Shown in pieces: positions 25,891 to 40,366 of a DNA stretch of 64,000 nucleotides. The translations under genes were made by a program, and so were the position numbers. The first letter of the stretch is position 1. Each line of letters opens with the position of its first letter. The stretch lies in the NCBI RefSeq assembly GCF_964355755.1, contig NC_092670.1:9239201-9303200 (forward strand), given 5' to 3'. The stretch comes from Antedon mediterranea (taxonomy: Eukaryota > Echinodermata > Crinoidea > Comatulida > Antedonidae). The notes beneath the pieces are model-generated. The model ran no database searches, had not been told where the DNA came from, and was given only the letters and a program-made list of their open reading frames with translations.

Positions 25891-26597
25891 GTGAGTTACT
25901 TAAATATTTATTCATCATATACTATATTTTATTATTATTATTATCATATTTAACCATGCATAATGTAAAGGATCAAGTGGTTATCAACTTCTAAAGTTTC
26001 ATTGTGATTCTTATTTTGATTGTGGAGATGATTTAAACTATGGTTTGATTACGCCACATATTTAACTACGGCAGTTATTTAGTTGTTATGCTTACTCAAC
26101 CATGATGCTTATTTGTGGTGCTTACTTAATTATTATGTTATTATTTTAACTGTTGAGAATATTTAACTGTAGCAGTTTTCTTACAATCGTCCCTACTGTT
26201 AATACCATTATGCACAATCATTTTGTTTTGTTTTTTAGTTTTCTTTTTAAAGTTTACCATTAAAGATTATTATTCATTATTTGAACAGTGTATATTAGTA
26301 TTACTGTATCCCAAATAGAATTAATTAATTATGATTGAAATAAATTGCTTGTTTTTTTTTTCAACACCATTTTATTTTATTTCTATACAATGTGTGAAAC
26401 AATCAAATTCAAAATAATATTTTATGTAAATTAAATTAGAATTTATCTGAAAATTTAAAAAAAATTATGAAGCATGTATAAATACATCGGTTTTGATTTA
26501 TCTAAATGTAATGTTTTATGATAAATACAAATCACGGGTTGTGTTTGTCAAGTGAGCCCTCTATAGTTGATTGATGGATATATGTTTTTGCATCTAG

Positions 26598-26619
26598 GGT
26601 GTGGCACGCCGGCCAGCTG
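26598..26619 (+). CDS. PTPRN: Candidate 22-nt microexon of the IA-2-like gene
   Basis: A 22-base block, 17 of 22 G or C, in otherwise AT-rich intron. It is framed by an acceptor (tatatgtttttgcatctag) and a consensus donor (gtaagt). Entered in phase 0 from the exon at 25823 it reads G-V-A-R-R-P-A and leaves one base. Alone it would shift the transmembrane exon into a frame that stops at 62188-62190. Followed by the 14-nt candidate at 41424 it restores the frame. What is seen is base composition, splice consensus and phase; that it is spliced at all is inference. Neuronal microexons of 3-27 nt are common in genes for vesicle and synaptic proteins. Confidence 0.5.
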
Positions 26620-27337
26620 GTAAGTAGAGAAGAATAATAGAATAAACTACCAAGCGGTGGGTTCTCGCAATCCTAGTCATAACTTAGAATACATTAGCTC
26701 TGTTTACTTACCGTCGATTATTTTTTTATCAATGCTGAGGATAATTATTAACACGACCATACAGGTTGCCTTAATGTGATGCGTTTTTAAGTGAAAGTGT
26801 TATTTCAACCGTTAATGATAACGGTAAATTGGAAAAAATATCCATAATAATTAAGTATTTCTTTATTGCAGAGTTCAAATTGTTCCTGTGAGAATAAGTT
26901 AATAATACTAAGCATTGTTTCTATGATATTCATTACAACATTGTACATATTGTTTTGCATACATGCTGATTTTAGACAACCATACTCAACTCCTACGCAT
27001 TAAAAATCTGAATTGTGATTTCATCTTTCATAGATTTATAATTTCATGAGCTTTTATTATAAATTTTTATATAAATTTGAAAATTGTTTTAAGTTTAAAT
27101 TTACTATGTGGTTTTGAGTTAAAATATGGTTTTCAATATGAATTTTTTTGTTTGTATACCTAGTATTAAATTAAACTTATTTTTTTATATTTCATTTTTT
27201 GTAGATGATATATGTTATTATGTTTATGAATAATTTTCAAGGGAGATTAGTTTAGTAGTTTAATGTCTTATGAAATGAACCACTGCCTCTGTGATTGCGG
27301 CGCAATTAACTTTAGGTCTATTATGACACAGAAATTC

Positions 27338-27380
27338 TGGTGTATCATCATTATCATCATCGTCATCATCATATCATTTA
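27338..27380. repeat. (ATC)n-like microsatellite
   Basis: Interrupted run of atc/atcatt/cgtcatcatc triplets. It produces isoleucine-rich stretches in the short ORF at 27263-27460, which is not considered a gene. Confidence 0.7.
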
Positions 27381-29344
27381 TTCAACAATATGTAGGCCAC
27401 TGGTCAATAGTAGATAATTCATTTATACATACAATTAAATTAAGTAGTATAGCAAGATAATTATTTGTCTTTTTATTTGTGAAAAAAGCAAATCTTACCA
27501 ACCAGGTTTATTGATTATTTTTTTGTATCATAAAATTTACTAATCATTTTACAGCAAGAAAAAAGCCAGTCTTTAGGATTTCATTCCGCAAAAATTTCCA
27601 AAAAAATGGCCCCTAATAGATTGATTATGTGATACTTTAGATCATATACTACAGATAATTGATCTCAAGTCTTTTCATAATTTTTTTCTTTATCCCTTCA
27701 ATGTAAAATAGATTATAATTTCAGTAACCTCATGTAATGTGAGTTGTTGTGTTGACATTAACATTAATTTTAACATAATTGAAATTTGACCACACTAAAG
27801 CTTAATTTTCTATCACAAATTTAAGTAAAAATCTTTTCATAATTTATTTCTTTATCTCTTCAATACATGTAAAATATATTAAAATTAAAATTTCAGAAAA
27901 GAACTTTAATGCATATTGCATTCAGTTTAATGAAATATACTAATACCGAAAATATTTATTATATTATTTTTTTATTAATATATTTTAATTTTTATATAAT
28001 CAAAGGAAAATTACTGAAAAAATGTCATTGCTGTCGGTGAATGGATCTCAATGGAGATACGAAATAAAATAAGCAAAAAACTAAATCAAATCAATAAAGT
28101 AAAAACAGCCAAAAAAAAATGCAGAGCTTTTGAGAAACACAGCCCTTCCTCGGTGCAGTTTTAATTTTTTTTGTTATATATATTCAGGAGGGAATGATTT
28201 ATTTTTCATTTCAAGGCCTATTTATTTTGGTTTCAATTCAATGTTCCATGAAACATATGCCTTAGGTTTTAAAAGAATTTTATGTGCATAAATTTGCATG
28301 ACATTTAATATGTATTTATATATTTTCTAATTTCTGATTTAATGTAATTTTCTTTGTACAGTTGAAAATTATCAAAATTCTTTAAGATTCTTTAAAAAAA
28401 ATGTATATCTAAATTATAAAGTTGCTCAACATTATCAACCATGTAAGATAGATTGTTATAATCATGGTTACAGTACATGAAGCTAATAGAATACAGAACT
28501 ATAATTTGAACTTTCGTATTAAAACTTTAAGATCCATAATTAGCACTGATCAGAATATCAATGTTTAATAGAGGTTTTTCTGTATATCTGGTTTGCATCT
28601 TATCAAAATCATGCCACGTGATAAAATTTTTTTTTTGTTAGAAGAATAAGATGTGGTTTATATTAGTGATTTTCTTTCCAAATTGGTTTGTTGATTTGTA
28701 TGTTTGTGAATGTATTTTTGATGTTAGTAATTCCAACTAAATAGTCTGCAACATTTAAAATGGTATTACAGTTTATTTCTATGTAAATTGTGTTGGTAAA
28801 AATCAATGTTTAAATAAAGTGAAATACAGTACAATTACCCAACAAAGTGTCCCCGTAGAGATGTCATTTGGGAGCATGAGGCTGGTTCTCCATCCCTGAG
28901 ACATTTTCAATTAAGTTTCCATATGAGTTGTTGATTTATAAGATAGTTTAAGTTGAAATTCACTCTTTGATTCAAAAGGCGCAGAACTTCCGACTGCACT
29001 ATTCACAAGATGAAGTACAAAATTTGCATAACAATTGATATGAAAGAATGTGAATAGGTTGGCAGGTGTAAGTCCACCTGTAGTGTCAGCTCTTTGGTTC
29101 AGGTTGAATATGACTAATATAAGATTAGCACCTGCCTTCAGTCAATATACCTAATGAAGGGTCTAATTAACGACTGAGAATATATGACAGTACATGGTAC
29201 CATATAAGTCGAGGAGCTTATTGATTGTACAAAGACAATAAAAGCAAAAAATCATAATGATGTATTCAAAAGTAATGCTAATTTTATCCACTCCTCTTTC
29301 AAGGAGTGTATAGTAGGCTAGCTACATTGTGTTTTGTAAACTAT

Positions 29345-29497
29345 AGCTTAGTTTCCACTTGGATTCAACGGAAAGATATAAGCACACCATATACTATAAA
29401 GCAAATTTAACAATCATGATGTTAAGGATTGTCAGGCTGTCACTTGTGTTCAACTCAGTTACGTTGCACCTACGATCCTCCATGTGGAAACCAAGCT
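29345..29497. mobile_element. MITE, 153 bp, TIR agct(t)(a/g)gtttccac
   Basis: The left end agcttagtttccacttgga is mirrored by the right end tccatgtggaaaccaagct (17 of 19 positions pair). No coding capacity. Flanking tat/tat could be a short target duplication but is too AT-rich to be certain. A single TIR-like end of the same type, agcttggtttcca, occurs at 39070-39082. Mobilisation would depend on a transposase encoded elsewhere. Confidence 0.7.
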
Positions 29498-32400
29498 TAT
29501 ATTATCGATGTTTGAAATTGTTTGGATAAAATGTTTAGGTCATCATAAAATCAGAATTTGCTTAGTTAGTACAAGAATTAGTTTTTACTTGACTGGTTAT
29601 AGGTCCTTTTTCCAATAATTCCCACCATTTGCTAGTTGACCAGAGCAGCGAGAAAATTAAACCTGTTATAAACAACACAATCACTTGAAAATTGAGATAT
29701 TGAAAACATTACCATTGATAAACCTTGGCAATACTCTATTGGCAATATTATTTTTAAATAAATAACAACATTGACGACATTGTTAGGTGTTAATTATTGC
29801 GCTTTTTTCAATTTCATCCAACAGTACCAATTATAGCCTGGAGAAAATGTATAATATTTATTTTATAGCCTATGAATTAAGAATTTACATATTTTTGTAT
29901 TTGACATTAAAAATACCTAAAACTAAATGTTTATGAACACAAGAAATTCTGCAAAAGATACCCTTTTTACAATCATTACACAGCAAAAAGGAACTTGCAA
30001 AAATGACAGAGTGAAATCTATAAAGAAAGGAACATTAACTTTACAAATGAGATTGCAGTAAAGACATAGAAAGAAAGAAAATATCAATATGTCAGCAACC
30101 AATTCACAAAAGAACCAGAATAGCACATATGCACCATAACGGCACATATACCACAACAGGACATACGCACATCTTAAATTATAATTTATACTCAAGTATC
30201 AATGTACTTTATAAAGATAAACAAGAAAAGTTCATTGTGAAATGAATTACTTAAAATACAAAGCTTTCTAATCCAAAGTTAATCAAGGAAATAATAGGAT
30301 AAGAGACTCGAAGCAGACTCGGGTCATGTTGGAGTCAAAGACATCGAATCATGAATCAGGAGGCTTATCAATGCAATCAATCAAGGCAAATCAAATTGAC
30401 AATGAGGCATTAAGATGATTATAGGACATTTTTGAACTAGATTTTCTGGCCTCTACACTAAGTTTGTATTGTGGGACGAGATTGGGGTATTTTTCCAGGT
30501 TGAGTTAGAATAGAATCCTGTTGTTGGCCTTAAGAAGACCATCCCCTCAGTGTATGGGCATTTTTTTATATGCTCCAATACATTAATATACTAACTACTA
30601 TACAAGTAATAACTCTTTTATTTTTCATAGATTTTTAAAAAATTAGTACATAAATCACCTGGATATACCACAATTTGGACCTGGAAAGTGCTTTTCTTTA
30701 TTTAGAATGTATTAGTAATATAAATATTAAAATTATTTGCAACTTTAAACAATATACTAAGGCTTCTTTATGTTTTGCAACCACTATGCATGAAAAATAA
30801 ACTTAAATGCTTCCTTAAAACATAAATTAAAATGAAAAGTTTAGGCTTACAAACTAAACGAGAAAATTAATAATCTAAAATGAATACTTATTAGAAAAAT
30901 AGGAAATGAATTTACTATTTTTCAGGTGATTTTTGATTACCCATTCTACCTTGAAATCTGGCAATTAAGAGTTAATTTCAAAGAGCAATCATGATTTACC
31001 CAATGACATTTTCACCAGAGTTTTGATTATTTTGCTTGGATTACGATCTCATTATTCTTGTAATTGCCAATTTTAAACACTCATGAATGTATAGATAAAG
31101 TTAATCATTGCATGACGATACTGTAAAAGTCTGTCCAAGTAGAGAATTTCTGTGAAAGATCTTAGTGCCAAAGATCCTAAATTTATTGAATTGAAATATG
31201 GAGGTTCAGTACTGAATTGAATGTTGAAATGTTGCTTTTAGTTAGTAGAAATTGCTAGCTACAATATATATCACATAATAGGCCTAGTCTAGAGTTTTTC
31301 TCCTAAACTACACAGATGATCAAATTGAACTTATGCTATATAACAAGTGAATCATTCTCGTCTTTACTTTTTTATTTTACGCAAAAAAGAAGATAAAAGA
31401 GTTTAACTGAAAGGTTTCCCTCCAGTAAAAGTCAACTTTGGATCTGAGATTGAGAATGTCTTTAAAATTTCTTAGATCTAGTACTGTAGGTCCTATTTTG
31501 AAAGTTTATAAGAAAATGAACATATTTTATATATTCTATTCTAATCTATATTATTCATTTGTATCTTATCCTCCTAGGTAGTATAGTTCAAAATGCACAT
31601 AAAGTTTGATTACAGTAAAAGTACAAATCAATCTTCAATTTAAAATCTTTCAAGATAAATCTTATATTGCGAATCATTCTTTGTCATTTATACATCTGTT
31701 AAACTATAAAATATATCTTATTCAATTTTATTACCCATTTTATTTCTTGAAACCTTCGTCTTCTGAAGATATTTGAAATGTAGTTTACACTTATTTGATT
31801 ATTTAATCGTTGGAGTTATACATCCTGGTAATTTACTGGATCTCTGGGAAACGGAAGAAAAGAGGTAAATTTATTACTTCTCGTTAGAGGATCAAGTGTC
31901 TAACAACGTTATGCTGCTTATTTATCGTTATTTAATCTTTGAAGACATCTCGGATATGAACCCAGTGACACCTTACGACAACGATTGGCTTGATATAAAT
32001 TTGTTTAAAGCATTGATAAGTCAAATCAACTTTGCTTAGAATGTTACGTGTAACAAAGAGTTGTTAGATTTGATTTGAATTTGATTTATTTTGTTAAAAA
32101 ATCTAGTATAAACACAAAATAAACTATTTGAATATATTTTTGATAATAAATATAATAATTTTTTATTTTTCTGAGTAAGCCAAAAATTAGTTATTGTTGA
32201 CACAAATCTGTATAGGTTATTATTCTATTATAATACTTTAAAAAAAATGAATGTGAAGGCAGTATATTCTAGGTAGCTCTATATTCGTGCTTTCCTATGA
32301 TTTAAACTTTATAGTTTTCATGATTAAAACAAAAGCAGTTGAATGATTAGGTTGGATATAACATTTGGAGTCTTTGTTTTAATGATGCTTCCTCTTTTGC

Positions 32401-34669
32401 GACTGCTCCACCTTTTCTCATTTTGATTAGGCTCAAAAGGCTGACAAATCAATCCAATACAATCTTTTCATAGTCCAGCTGTCTGCCTAAAGAAGGCACA
32501 GAAAAGTCTCCATACACAAAATACAAAAAAAGGCTATGTTTGTTGCTATTTTTATATTTATATCTCCAGGAGCTATCTCATCACTTTAACAGTAAATTGC
32601 AATAGTTTGGTGCCTTGTCTCTGTTGGTTTACAATTTCTATGTCATGTTTTGAGACAAAGTAATTGAAGTAAAAACTCACCTCATTTAAGTTTGCTATTA
32701 TCCTTTTTATAATTAAGAGATATACAGGTTTCTGTCTTTTTTCTTTTTATGCCTTCCTAGGAAACATATATCGGAATTAGTGTCCTACATTTGGCTACTA
32801 TAGTCTTTAAAATGTAGGTTTAGGATTTAACCAAGTTTAGCACAGGGTTTCTGTCTAGAGAGTTGAAGTAGGGCTTGTGGCAAGTACTAGCAGAAAAGTA
32901 GGGCAATGTAGCATAAAAATATGGTTGCTTAAAGAAAACTTTCCTACAACATGTAGTATTGTCCTGAAGCTGCTTGAGGATGATGACAGTATTGACGTTA
33001 GCAAATATTGCAGCATATAACTATTATCTAACATACAGTAACTGTATCAAAGAGTTATTTAAAACAGAAACTAGAAATAGTTTTATAAATACACAGGTTT
33101 CCTGTACTGTGACAATAGAATTGACATTCGTCATTTTCATTTGAATGTGTACTTTTGAAATAAAATGAACATAGATAGGCAAATGTTTATAGCTTGCTGA
33201 TTTTGTAATAAAAACATCATTTATAAATCCTGATGGGATTTGACTTCAATACTTTTACAATCAATGCTCATTTAGGCCTCAACTAATTAATAATTATGTA
33301 TGGCTCAGTAACTGTGATCATAATTAATATGATGGTGGTACTTTTGTATTTTTGTAATAATTACTTTTCTCATTTCTATCCGTATTAATGATTTAATAAT
33401 CAAAGTGCATTGAGAAGCCTCATACAAATACAAACCATTTGAGAGATTCAGTAAAAACATAGATAGACCTCGCAGGGATTTCAGCAGTTGTTTTATTGCG
33501 TGAGAAATTACAAGAACCTGTTGAAATCACAACAGAATTTTTCTGTCCAATTTGTGCATACTTGGATAAACCAGCAATGGTGAAAGAGCAATGACATGAA
33601 AAGGAAACATTTCTTGACCACCCCTTTGCAATAATGAACTATCCCACCAAAATAAATGATGCCATTGGTTCATTGGGACATGCCCATGCGTGCCCAACTG
33701 GTCGTAATGAAATAACAAAACTAAAAACTAACCAAAACCTGTTGGTCACAAAGTGTATTAAACTTGACTATGTTTACCAGCACCAGACTTTAGTATGTTT
33801 TGGTTATCATATCAACAAAAAAAGATTAATTATAATAATTCTCGTTATATCACGGATGCTCAACATTCATGTTATACTCAATTAACCTGTTGTCTGAATT
33901 ATTGTATGGAAATTATGAAATTAAGTGAATAAATAATTTATTACCATCTTTGCTTGTCATAATCAAAGGAAATAGATTAATAATTCTCAGATTCACTTGA
34001 CCGATATTTCCATCGTACTGATTGGTATAGCCTCCATGAATTATTAATTAATATTAATAGAAGTATTTTACTGTAGCATAAAGTCTTTTCACTGATCGAC
34101 TTTATTAGAAATTCAATTCATAAAGGTAGATTACAGAATCTCTTAAAGACCATGTCAAAACATTGTAGTTATTGCAGTAGAATCATTTTTAAACTGGACT
34201 GCAAATTCCAAAAACTCTTCCAAAAATAGAAACCGGATTCCCATTGTACTGAATTCAAACTTTGGTTCAGGAAAAAAAATGTTTGGTAAGGATTTCTTGT
34301 AGCAAATTTGAGTCAGTTTTTACAGACCAACCGACATAGTGAGCTATAGAGTTGTGTTGTACGCGACTAAGAACTCATCTGAACAGAGAGACCTACATCC
34401 AGACCAAAAGAAAAAACTAGGACTATACCCGCCTGTTTGTAAAATCAGACATAAAGCAGGAGGTGGGATTAGACCCGAAGTGGGATTACTGTATATCCGA
34501 TGATGTACAGGAATTAATATAAAATTCATTCTTCAGACTTTCTGGAACATCAGACATTTTGGGCCCCAAGATTGGGGAAAGTTGATATACTTTTTGTAAA
34601 TACTTCATTCAGTGTAGACATATAGCAGTTCAATCTCATTTTGGTAATTTGTGTTCTTTATCATAAACA

Positions 34670-34990
34670 GGCATCAGTTTTATCATCATATCATTATCAT
34701 CATTTTGTATTTTAATTTTGTATCACCATTTTTTAACTATCATATAATTTAATATCCAATGTATGCTGATGTTATTGTCATTAATATCATGATACATTAA
34801 TTTACCTTATCAGCAGTAATTTTTATGAGAAAAACATCTTTCAACATAATTAATCGTTTTTATCATCAAGTTTCATCACTATTATTGTAACTATATCATT
34901 TTTTTATTACCTTATCACTATAATTATCATCATTGTCATTGTGATAATCATCGTCACCATCAACATCTTCAAAATCATCATCGTTGTTAC
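34670..34990. repeat. Degenerate (ATC/ATT)n simple-repeat region
   Basis: Dense atcatcat, tatcatcatt and catcattgtcattg words, interrupted by AT-rich sequence. Similar runs occur at 59225-59330 and 59870-59960. Treated as a decayed microsatellite. Confidence 0.7.
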
Positions 34991-35420
34991 CTACAAAACG
35001 AATAGATTATGCCTAAATCCTTTTCTTGGCTCTCAGCCAACTTCAAGAATTGCATAGTAAAATGATCGAATGTATTTAAAATGACTTTGTGACTCATCTA
35101 ATACATAATCAGGTCACGACTCAACTTAAAGGTTTTAATGATAATTTCTGATTTTTTTTGGTGAAGTAAAGTTTTTAAAAAATAGAATGCACCAAAAAAA
35201 GCTTAATTTAGATCATGATTATTAATATTAATTATGATAATAGGTTTTACTTGTATTAAATGAATTTATAGAATATTAAATATTTATTATCATACTAATT
35301 CAATATTAGTATACATTGAAAATCCAATTATTTAAATCATTTCAAAATAAATAACTAATACTGTATCTGACAATGACATTAGAATGGCCTATTTATTGAT
35401 TTTGTTTAAGAACAATAATC

Positions 35421-35520
35421 AAATTAAAATCAAATCAAATTATCGTTATTGATCCTTTTGGAAATTCCTTGTCCATATAATAATATAGATAAAATATCAC
35501 AGATAAAATTACAATACGAA
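35421..35520 (-). mobile_element. L2/CR1-like LINE 3' tail, minus orientation
   Basis: On the minus strand the segment reads ggaatttccaaaaggatcaa then taacgataatttgatttgat. The order ggaatttcc, ggatcaataa, short tandem tail is shared with 40367-40470 (gaatttcctttttgaggatc then aatagaagttatcttatctt). In my recollection this matches the terminal segment of L2/Rex-type LINEs, whose tails are short microsatellites. Only the extreme 3' end is present. Confidence 0.5.
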
Positions 35521-35748
35521 ACATGGGAAGATACAGAAACATCAAAAATGAAAATAAACATTTTATTTAAAATATCTTTAAGACAATATCTTAAAGTTCA
35601 CTCTTATCAATGACGTATTCATTTACAACAAAAAATATTAATATTTTTAGATAATTTTGAGAAATATCCAGACACAGTACTTCATTGAACCTTTTGCATG
35701 TAGTATTCTATATGAGTCTTTGAGAACCTTCATTTGCACTAAACTCGT

Positions 35749-35834
35749 GTCATTGGTTATTGCATCTTACGGTCATGCTTGACCAATTAATGTCATTGGT
35801 TATTGTATCTTACGGTCATGCTTTACCAAGTAGG
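35749..35834. repeat. 43-bp direct duplication
   Basis: Two adjacent copies of gtcattggttattgcatctt followed by acggtcatgcttgaccaa, differing at a few positions. No coding content. Confidence 0.85.
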
Positions 35835-37024
35835 TTGAATGCATTAACAAAATCAATATTATTCAATAAATACGTTATTTAGATGTAATCACAACTGTAG
35901 AATAAATTGCATACTAAATTGTTTACATAATATAACATGTTGTGAAATCGAAATGTGGATTTTAATCAACAGGTTTTTTTTAATTAAATAAATTTGATAA
36001 ATTGATTTTGAAAATGAATACAAATTCAGCATTTTCACACTTGTGTTATTGAAAATTCTTAAGTGAAATGCCATAAAAATATTAAATTTGTAAATTGATT
36101 CAAAAGATCAGAAAATGTAAAAAGAATCACTCCAACCAGCTTTAAGAAAACATTTTTGGAAATTTCTTTCAGAAATACTGCTCATCCATTTTATTTTTTC
36201 ATACTTGATGATTTTGTTTCTAAATTATTGTTTTAAATAGATATTTATCATGTAATACCAAACTGGCATAATCCTTAAATAAACGGAAAACAATTCGTTT
36301 TGTACCATTGTTGACAATATGCATGCTACTATACTTTAGTTATAAAAAAATGGACAAAAAAGACGTAGAGGTTGACACAGAAAGCAAGCAGTTACAGTAT
36401 TCAAGTTTAGCAAAATGTATCTACTCCGAAACTTGGGTGTATTTATGCTCACGTCAGTTCACATGAATATTACCCCAATAAAACCAAAGGCATTGACATT
36501 GCAAAGGGCAGTCTTTACTTTAATGTGACCATTAAGAAATTAGAGATAATTTGGTATGGTTCTTTATGTTGAGTATTCGAGAAGTTTTAAGTAAACAAAA
36601 TACATTTAAGAGATCTTTTTTAAGGTGGTTGTACTATCATGTTCTATTATTAGTATCTTAAGTACAACTTGTCATGAATGAACATGCACAACGCAGTGTT
36701 ATTTTCTACACTATCTTATGTTTTATAACAGGCCTAAGTTATATCTTTCCCATTTGATTGGTTGATTTTGTACCACATGGCATTGATCATTCTTTTTAAT
36801 TCAGCAGTCAACACCTAACAAATTTGGAGGATTTTTTCATAATATCTTTACTATCTTGATATTTATACTATACCGGTAATGATATTTCTAGTATAAATAT
36901 TACTACTAAATAATTATATTATAAAGTTAATGTTACCTCTTTTGATCTTGTGTATATCACTTTGAAGAGGAAAATTCAAACTTGAACATACTGATCACCT
37001 TCTGCAGAGTTAGAATCTCAACTG

Positions 37025-37225
37025 AAATTTTACTTTCTCCTTTTTTTCTCTCTTCGTTTTTCTTCTCTTTTTCTTTTCTTCCTTATTTCTTTTCCATTTC
37101 TTTTTTCAATTTGTTTTCTTTTTTTTTCTTCTCTCTTTTTATTTATTTTTTCCTTCTTTCTTCCTTTTTCCTTTTTTTACCCTTTTTTTTTTAAGTTCTT
37201 TTTTTCTACTTTCTCTTCTTATTTC
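37025..37225. repeat. Polypyrimidine (T/C) tract, ~200 bp
   Basis: Almost pure T and C on the plus strand, made of ttttctt, cttctttc and tttccttt words. It explains the phenylalanine/serine/leucine-only ORF at 36982-37194, which is not a gene. Such tracts can adopt triplex structures and can act as strong decoy branch/acceptor regions inside introns. Confidence 0.85.
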
Positions 37226-38280
37226 AACAATACCACAACCTTGTTTAGAGTTTCTCTAAAATGTACTTTATATGGTTTAGAATGAATCAAGTTATAGTGT
37301 CGCGTTAACTGTCTCGTCTGATATGTCATGTCTTAACAATTATTACAATAATGAAGTAATGATTACTGCTTTAGTACAATCGATAATATAATGCTAATTA
37401 TTTTATTGTACTGTACTTTGATAGACTTTTGACACTAATAAGATACGATTCTAGTTCTAGTTTTACATGTAATGACTTCAGATATTATGTACTATTTGTA
37501 ACTCAGAACATTTTTAACCTAAAAAATACTCTTTCTTATGTTTGCATAGTCATAATGTAACAAACTGTATCTGTAGAGTTTGCCGGTGGTATTTTTCATT
37601 AAAAATGGAAAGAGCTGTTTGTTACAAATAGAAGCAGAACAACTTAAAATGTCAAATACAGACTGAGCGTGTAGTAGTAGAGAAAGTTTTACGCTCTACT
37701 ACATGCTAAAGAACTTGAGTGCAAAATGTGAATGCCTGGCCTCTTTATTTTGATCGAAATATACTTTTTGCAATTTACGATGGATTTTGGTGGAGATTGT
37801 TTGTGCGATTTTTAATGGGCTATAGGTGAAACAGGTGAGAAATGTGTTCATGACAACAGTGATTGATGTTTACAATTGCTCCATCACTAAGCCCAGCCCA
37901 CAATGTAACTATCAATTATGTCATTATTACACCGTATATACTAATTCTACATGTTTTCGTATTTGTATTATTCACACATTTAGTTCTAAACTCTGATTTT
38001 TTTATTGGCTGCTATTTTGTGTGCAACAAATTCAGTATTTTTCAATTATTTCTCTGTTGTGTTTAAATTCAACATCCTCAAGTCACCTTGGTGTGAAGTG
38101 GTGTATGAAGATGTCCACAATTCTTTATGGTACTGTATTTATCTTTTATTTAGAATATCTTGAATACTATATTCTTCAGTGGTGTAAAAAGAAAATGATC
38201 TAAATATTATTTTGAAAAAATAAATAAATATATACTTTCTATACCATAATGTTTTCATGTACATTGCTGTTGTTTCCAAG

Positions 38281-38400
38281 CTAGTTATTGGTGTTAGTCT
38301 GTAGGTCTCTTCAGCAGGTGTTCCAGGTCGGCCTTTTTCCCTCTTCCCTTTTCTGTGGGTTCCATTTGTGTGCCATAGTCATCCCCACCTCATCAATTGC
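38281..38400 (-). pseudogene. Decayed LINE ORF2 C-terminal fragment
   Basis: On the minus strand the frame reads AHKWNPQKREEGKRPTWNTC, then a stop, then RDLQTNTN. It matches the conserved end of RTE-like and related LINE ORFs, which as I remember has the form WNPQGKRKRGRP(K/R)(N/T)TWRRDLE. One in-frame stop sits where the second R of TWRR would be and the basic stretch is scrambled, so this is inactive. No flanking reverse transcriptase domain survives. Confidence 0.5.
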
Positions 38401-38671
38401 ATTTCAATTAAATATGGTCTAAGCAATGTAGCATTAGTTAAATTTTAGGAATCTGAAGATTTTTATGGGTATACTGTATTTAGGTCATCATGGTCGATAA
38501 TTATGTGACTCTTCGGTCTTTGATCTAGCAAACACAGAATAGACTCTAATTCAATCCATTATACTCAAAAGAATGATTAGCTAATTATTATGTATGTGAA
38601 AGTTCAACAGGTAGAATTTGTTTCTTCATTGTGTACAAATCTATGTCTTTCTATTAACATTTATTACAGTA

Positions 38672-38890
38672 GGAGTGGATTGGTGGTTATGATGCTTGGC
38701 TACCACTCCAAGGATCCTGGGTTTAAGTCCTGTCACATGTCTGAATTTTTTATAAGGACAAAATTACAATCCTCTCCCAAAGACTTGTAAGACTTTATTT
38801 ATGTAGAGAATCTTGTGTTTGTCTTGTGAACCTCTGAGGGTCCCTAATGATCAGCAATTGCTGGATAGATCACCCTCTGGTGTTTACTGT
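38672..38890 (+). mobile_element. tRNA-derived SINE
   Basis: The head begins ggagtggattggtggttatg, with an A box (ttggtggttatgatgc), a perfect 5-bp anticodon-like stem (cttgg...ccaag) and a good B box (tgggtttaagtcctg). The spacing equals a tRNA. The body continues to about 38890 with ctgagggtccctaatgatca and ctggatagatcaccctctgg, a segment of a type common in marine invertebrate SINEs. The acceptor stem is not intact, so it is not a functional tRNA. The 127-codon ORF at 38813-39196 overlaps the body and is not a gene. Confidence 0.65.
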
Positions 38891-39939
38891 TTACATGACT
38901 TTTACTCACAAAAGATTATATTTGCAAGTAAACCAATTTCTTCAATCGCTTTTAATATTATAGAGATTATGTGTGTTCAAGATTTTCTAGGTGGTAAACG
39001 AGGTTTCCTAAGGCAAGCTCAGCGTAGAGCAAAAGCTCGCTTTTTTGCAAGAGCACCTACTGCACCAAAAGCTTGGTTTCCATTATGCACAATGCAAGTG
39101 ATTTTACCAATTACAAGCGACAGTTTAGAAGATCCGTCACTCGTGATTGACCAAGTTGCTTTGTGGTGTGTGTGTACGTCCTTGCGTGGTGTTTAGTGAG
39201 AACTCTTCTGAAAGCATAACAAATGTTTTTGCGAGCTTGAAAAAATCTGTAGTGATAGCATCTGTTACTACACCAAAGTCGTCAATCGAATTATCTAGTC
39301 AAAGATGCTACAACTGGGTACAGTTGTTCATTTAACTCTGCTCTGCCACATTGTAATCTTTGGTGTTTAAAATTTAAAATCACTTACTTTTACTTCTCAA
39401 TTAATACAAACAAATAAATTACAAAGAGGCAATTTTACAAAATGAACAGTTAAGCAATGTCCATTTTATAGCTATTTAAAATTGTAAACAAAATATGAAA
39501 ACAGTGTTTTAACTATTTTCAATTAGTGTAGATTAAATTCAATTTATTTAAATTTTAATATCAGAATTTCTTATTTGCATAATGTTATTTTAAAACCATA
39601 TGGAATAAACCTAATGGAAAGAATAAATTTGAATTAATAAACTAATCTCACAGATGTTATAACTTTACAAATTATCATTACGACTAACTCACACAAACAG
39701 ACACTATACCGTAATTCTTCAGGAGAAAGTAAAACACCCCTATCCATTTATGGTACATTCCACCAATCCGATTTTTTTATTCTATATATTAATTAAATTA
39801 TTGTTTTAATGGCGTATTAATAATTTCATAGCACAACAAAAATAATACATCTCTCTGTGATTTTGCCAGGTTTTAATTCCTTCATCCATTTCTTTTATTT
39901 ATTCATCCATTTCTTTTATTTCAGTTAGTACATCCATAA

Positions 39940-40085
39940 ACAATAATAATAATAATAATATTTATTCGGCAAAAGTTCATAAAGTACATTTTACAATTCA
40001 TCTTGCCAGGAGCAAGTAATAGGCATGAGCCCAAACAGAAAACTGCTCTTACTCCATCAAACAATAACAAATAAAAATTCCAAAA
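39940..40085 (-). mobile_element. Retroelement 3' tail with (ATT)n, minus orientation
   Basis: On the plus strand, caataataataataataata is followed by tttattcggcaaaagttcat and a conserved-looking 100-base segment (aattcatcttgccaggagca). Read on the minus strand this is a unique 3' segment ending in an ATT-repeat tail, typical of a non-LTR element or SINE. No coding part is attached. Confidence 0.5.
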
Positions 40086-40366
40086 AGAAAATCAACCAGA
40101 ATATTTTTTATTTAAGCAGAATATTTTTCAAAATATGAAATGATTCTTATCAAATTTCATATTTATATTCCATTTATTTGAATATTATTATACGTTAAAG
40201 TACCTCATTCATGCTTTGTTTAAGATACAAATGAATGTGTATGTCGATATAGAGTTTCACTTTTTTTTCTAAGTAGTTCTATTATTATTAGATATATCTG
40301 GTTTCAGAGTTCATGCCACATAAAATCTGCCAATTCATTCACAAAGGATTGAGCAATATGCTGTTT

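Noticed and set aside
36982-37194. 70-codon ORF of almost only F, S and L
   Set aside because: It is a by-product of a 200-base T/C tract.
38813-39196. 127-codon ORF
   Set aside because: It overlaps the SINE body and a TIR-like end; it has no known motif and no splice support.
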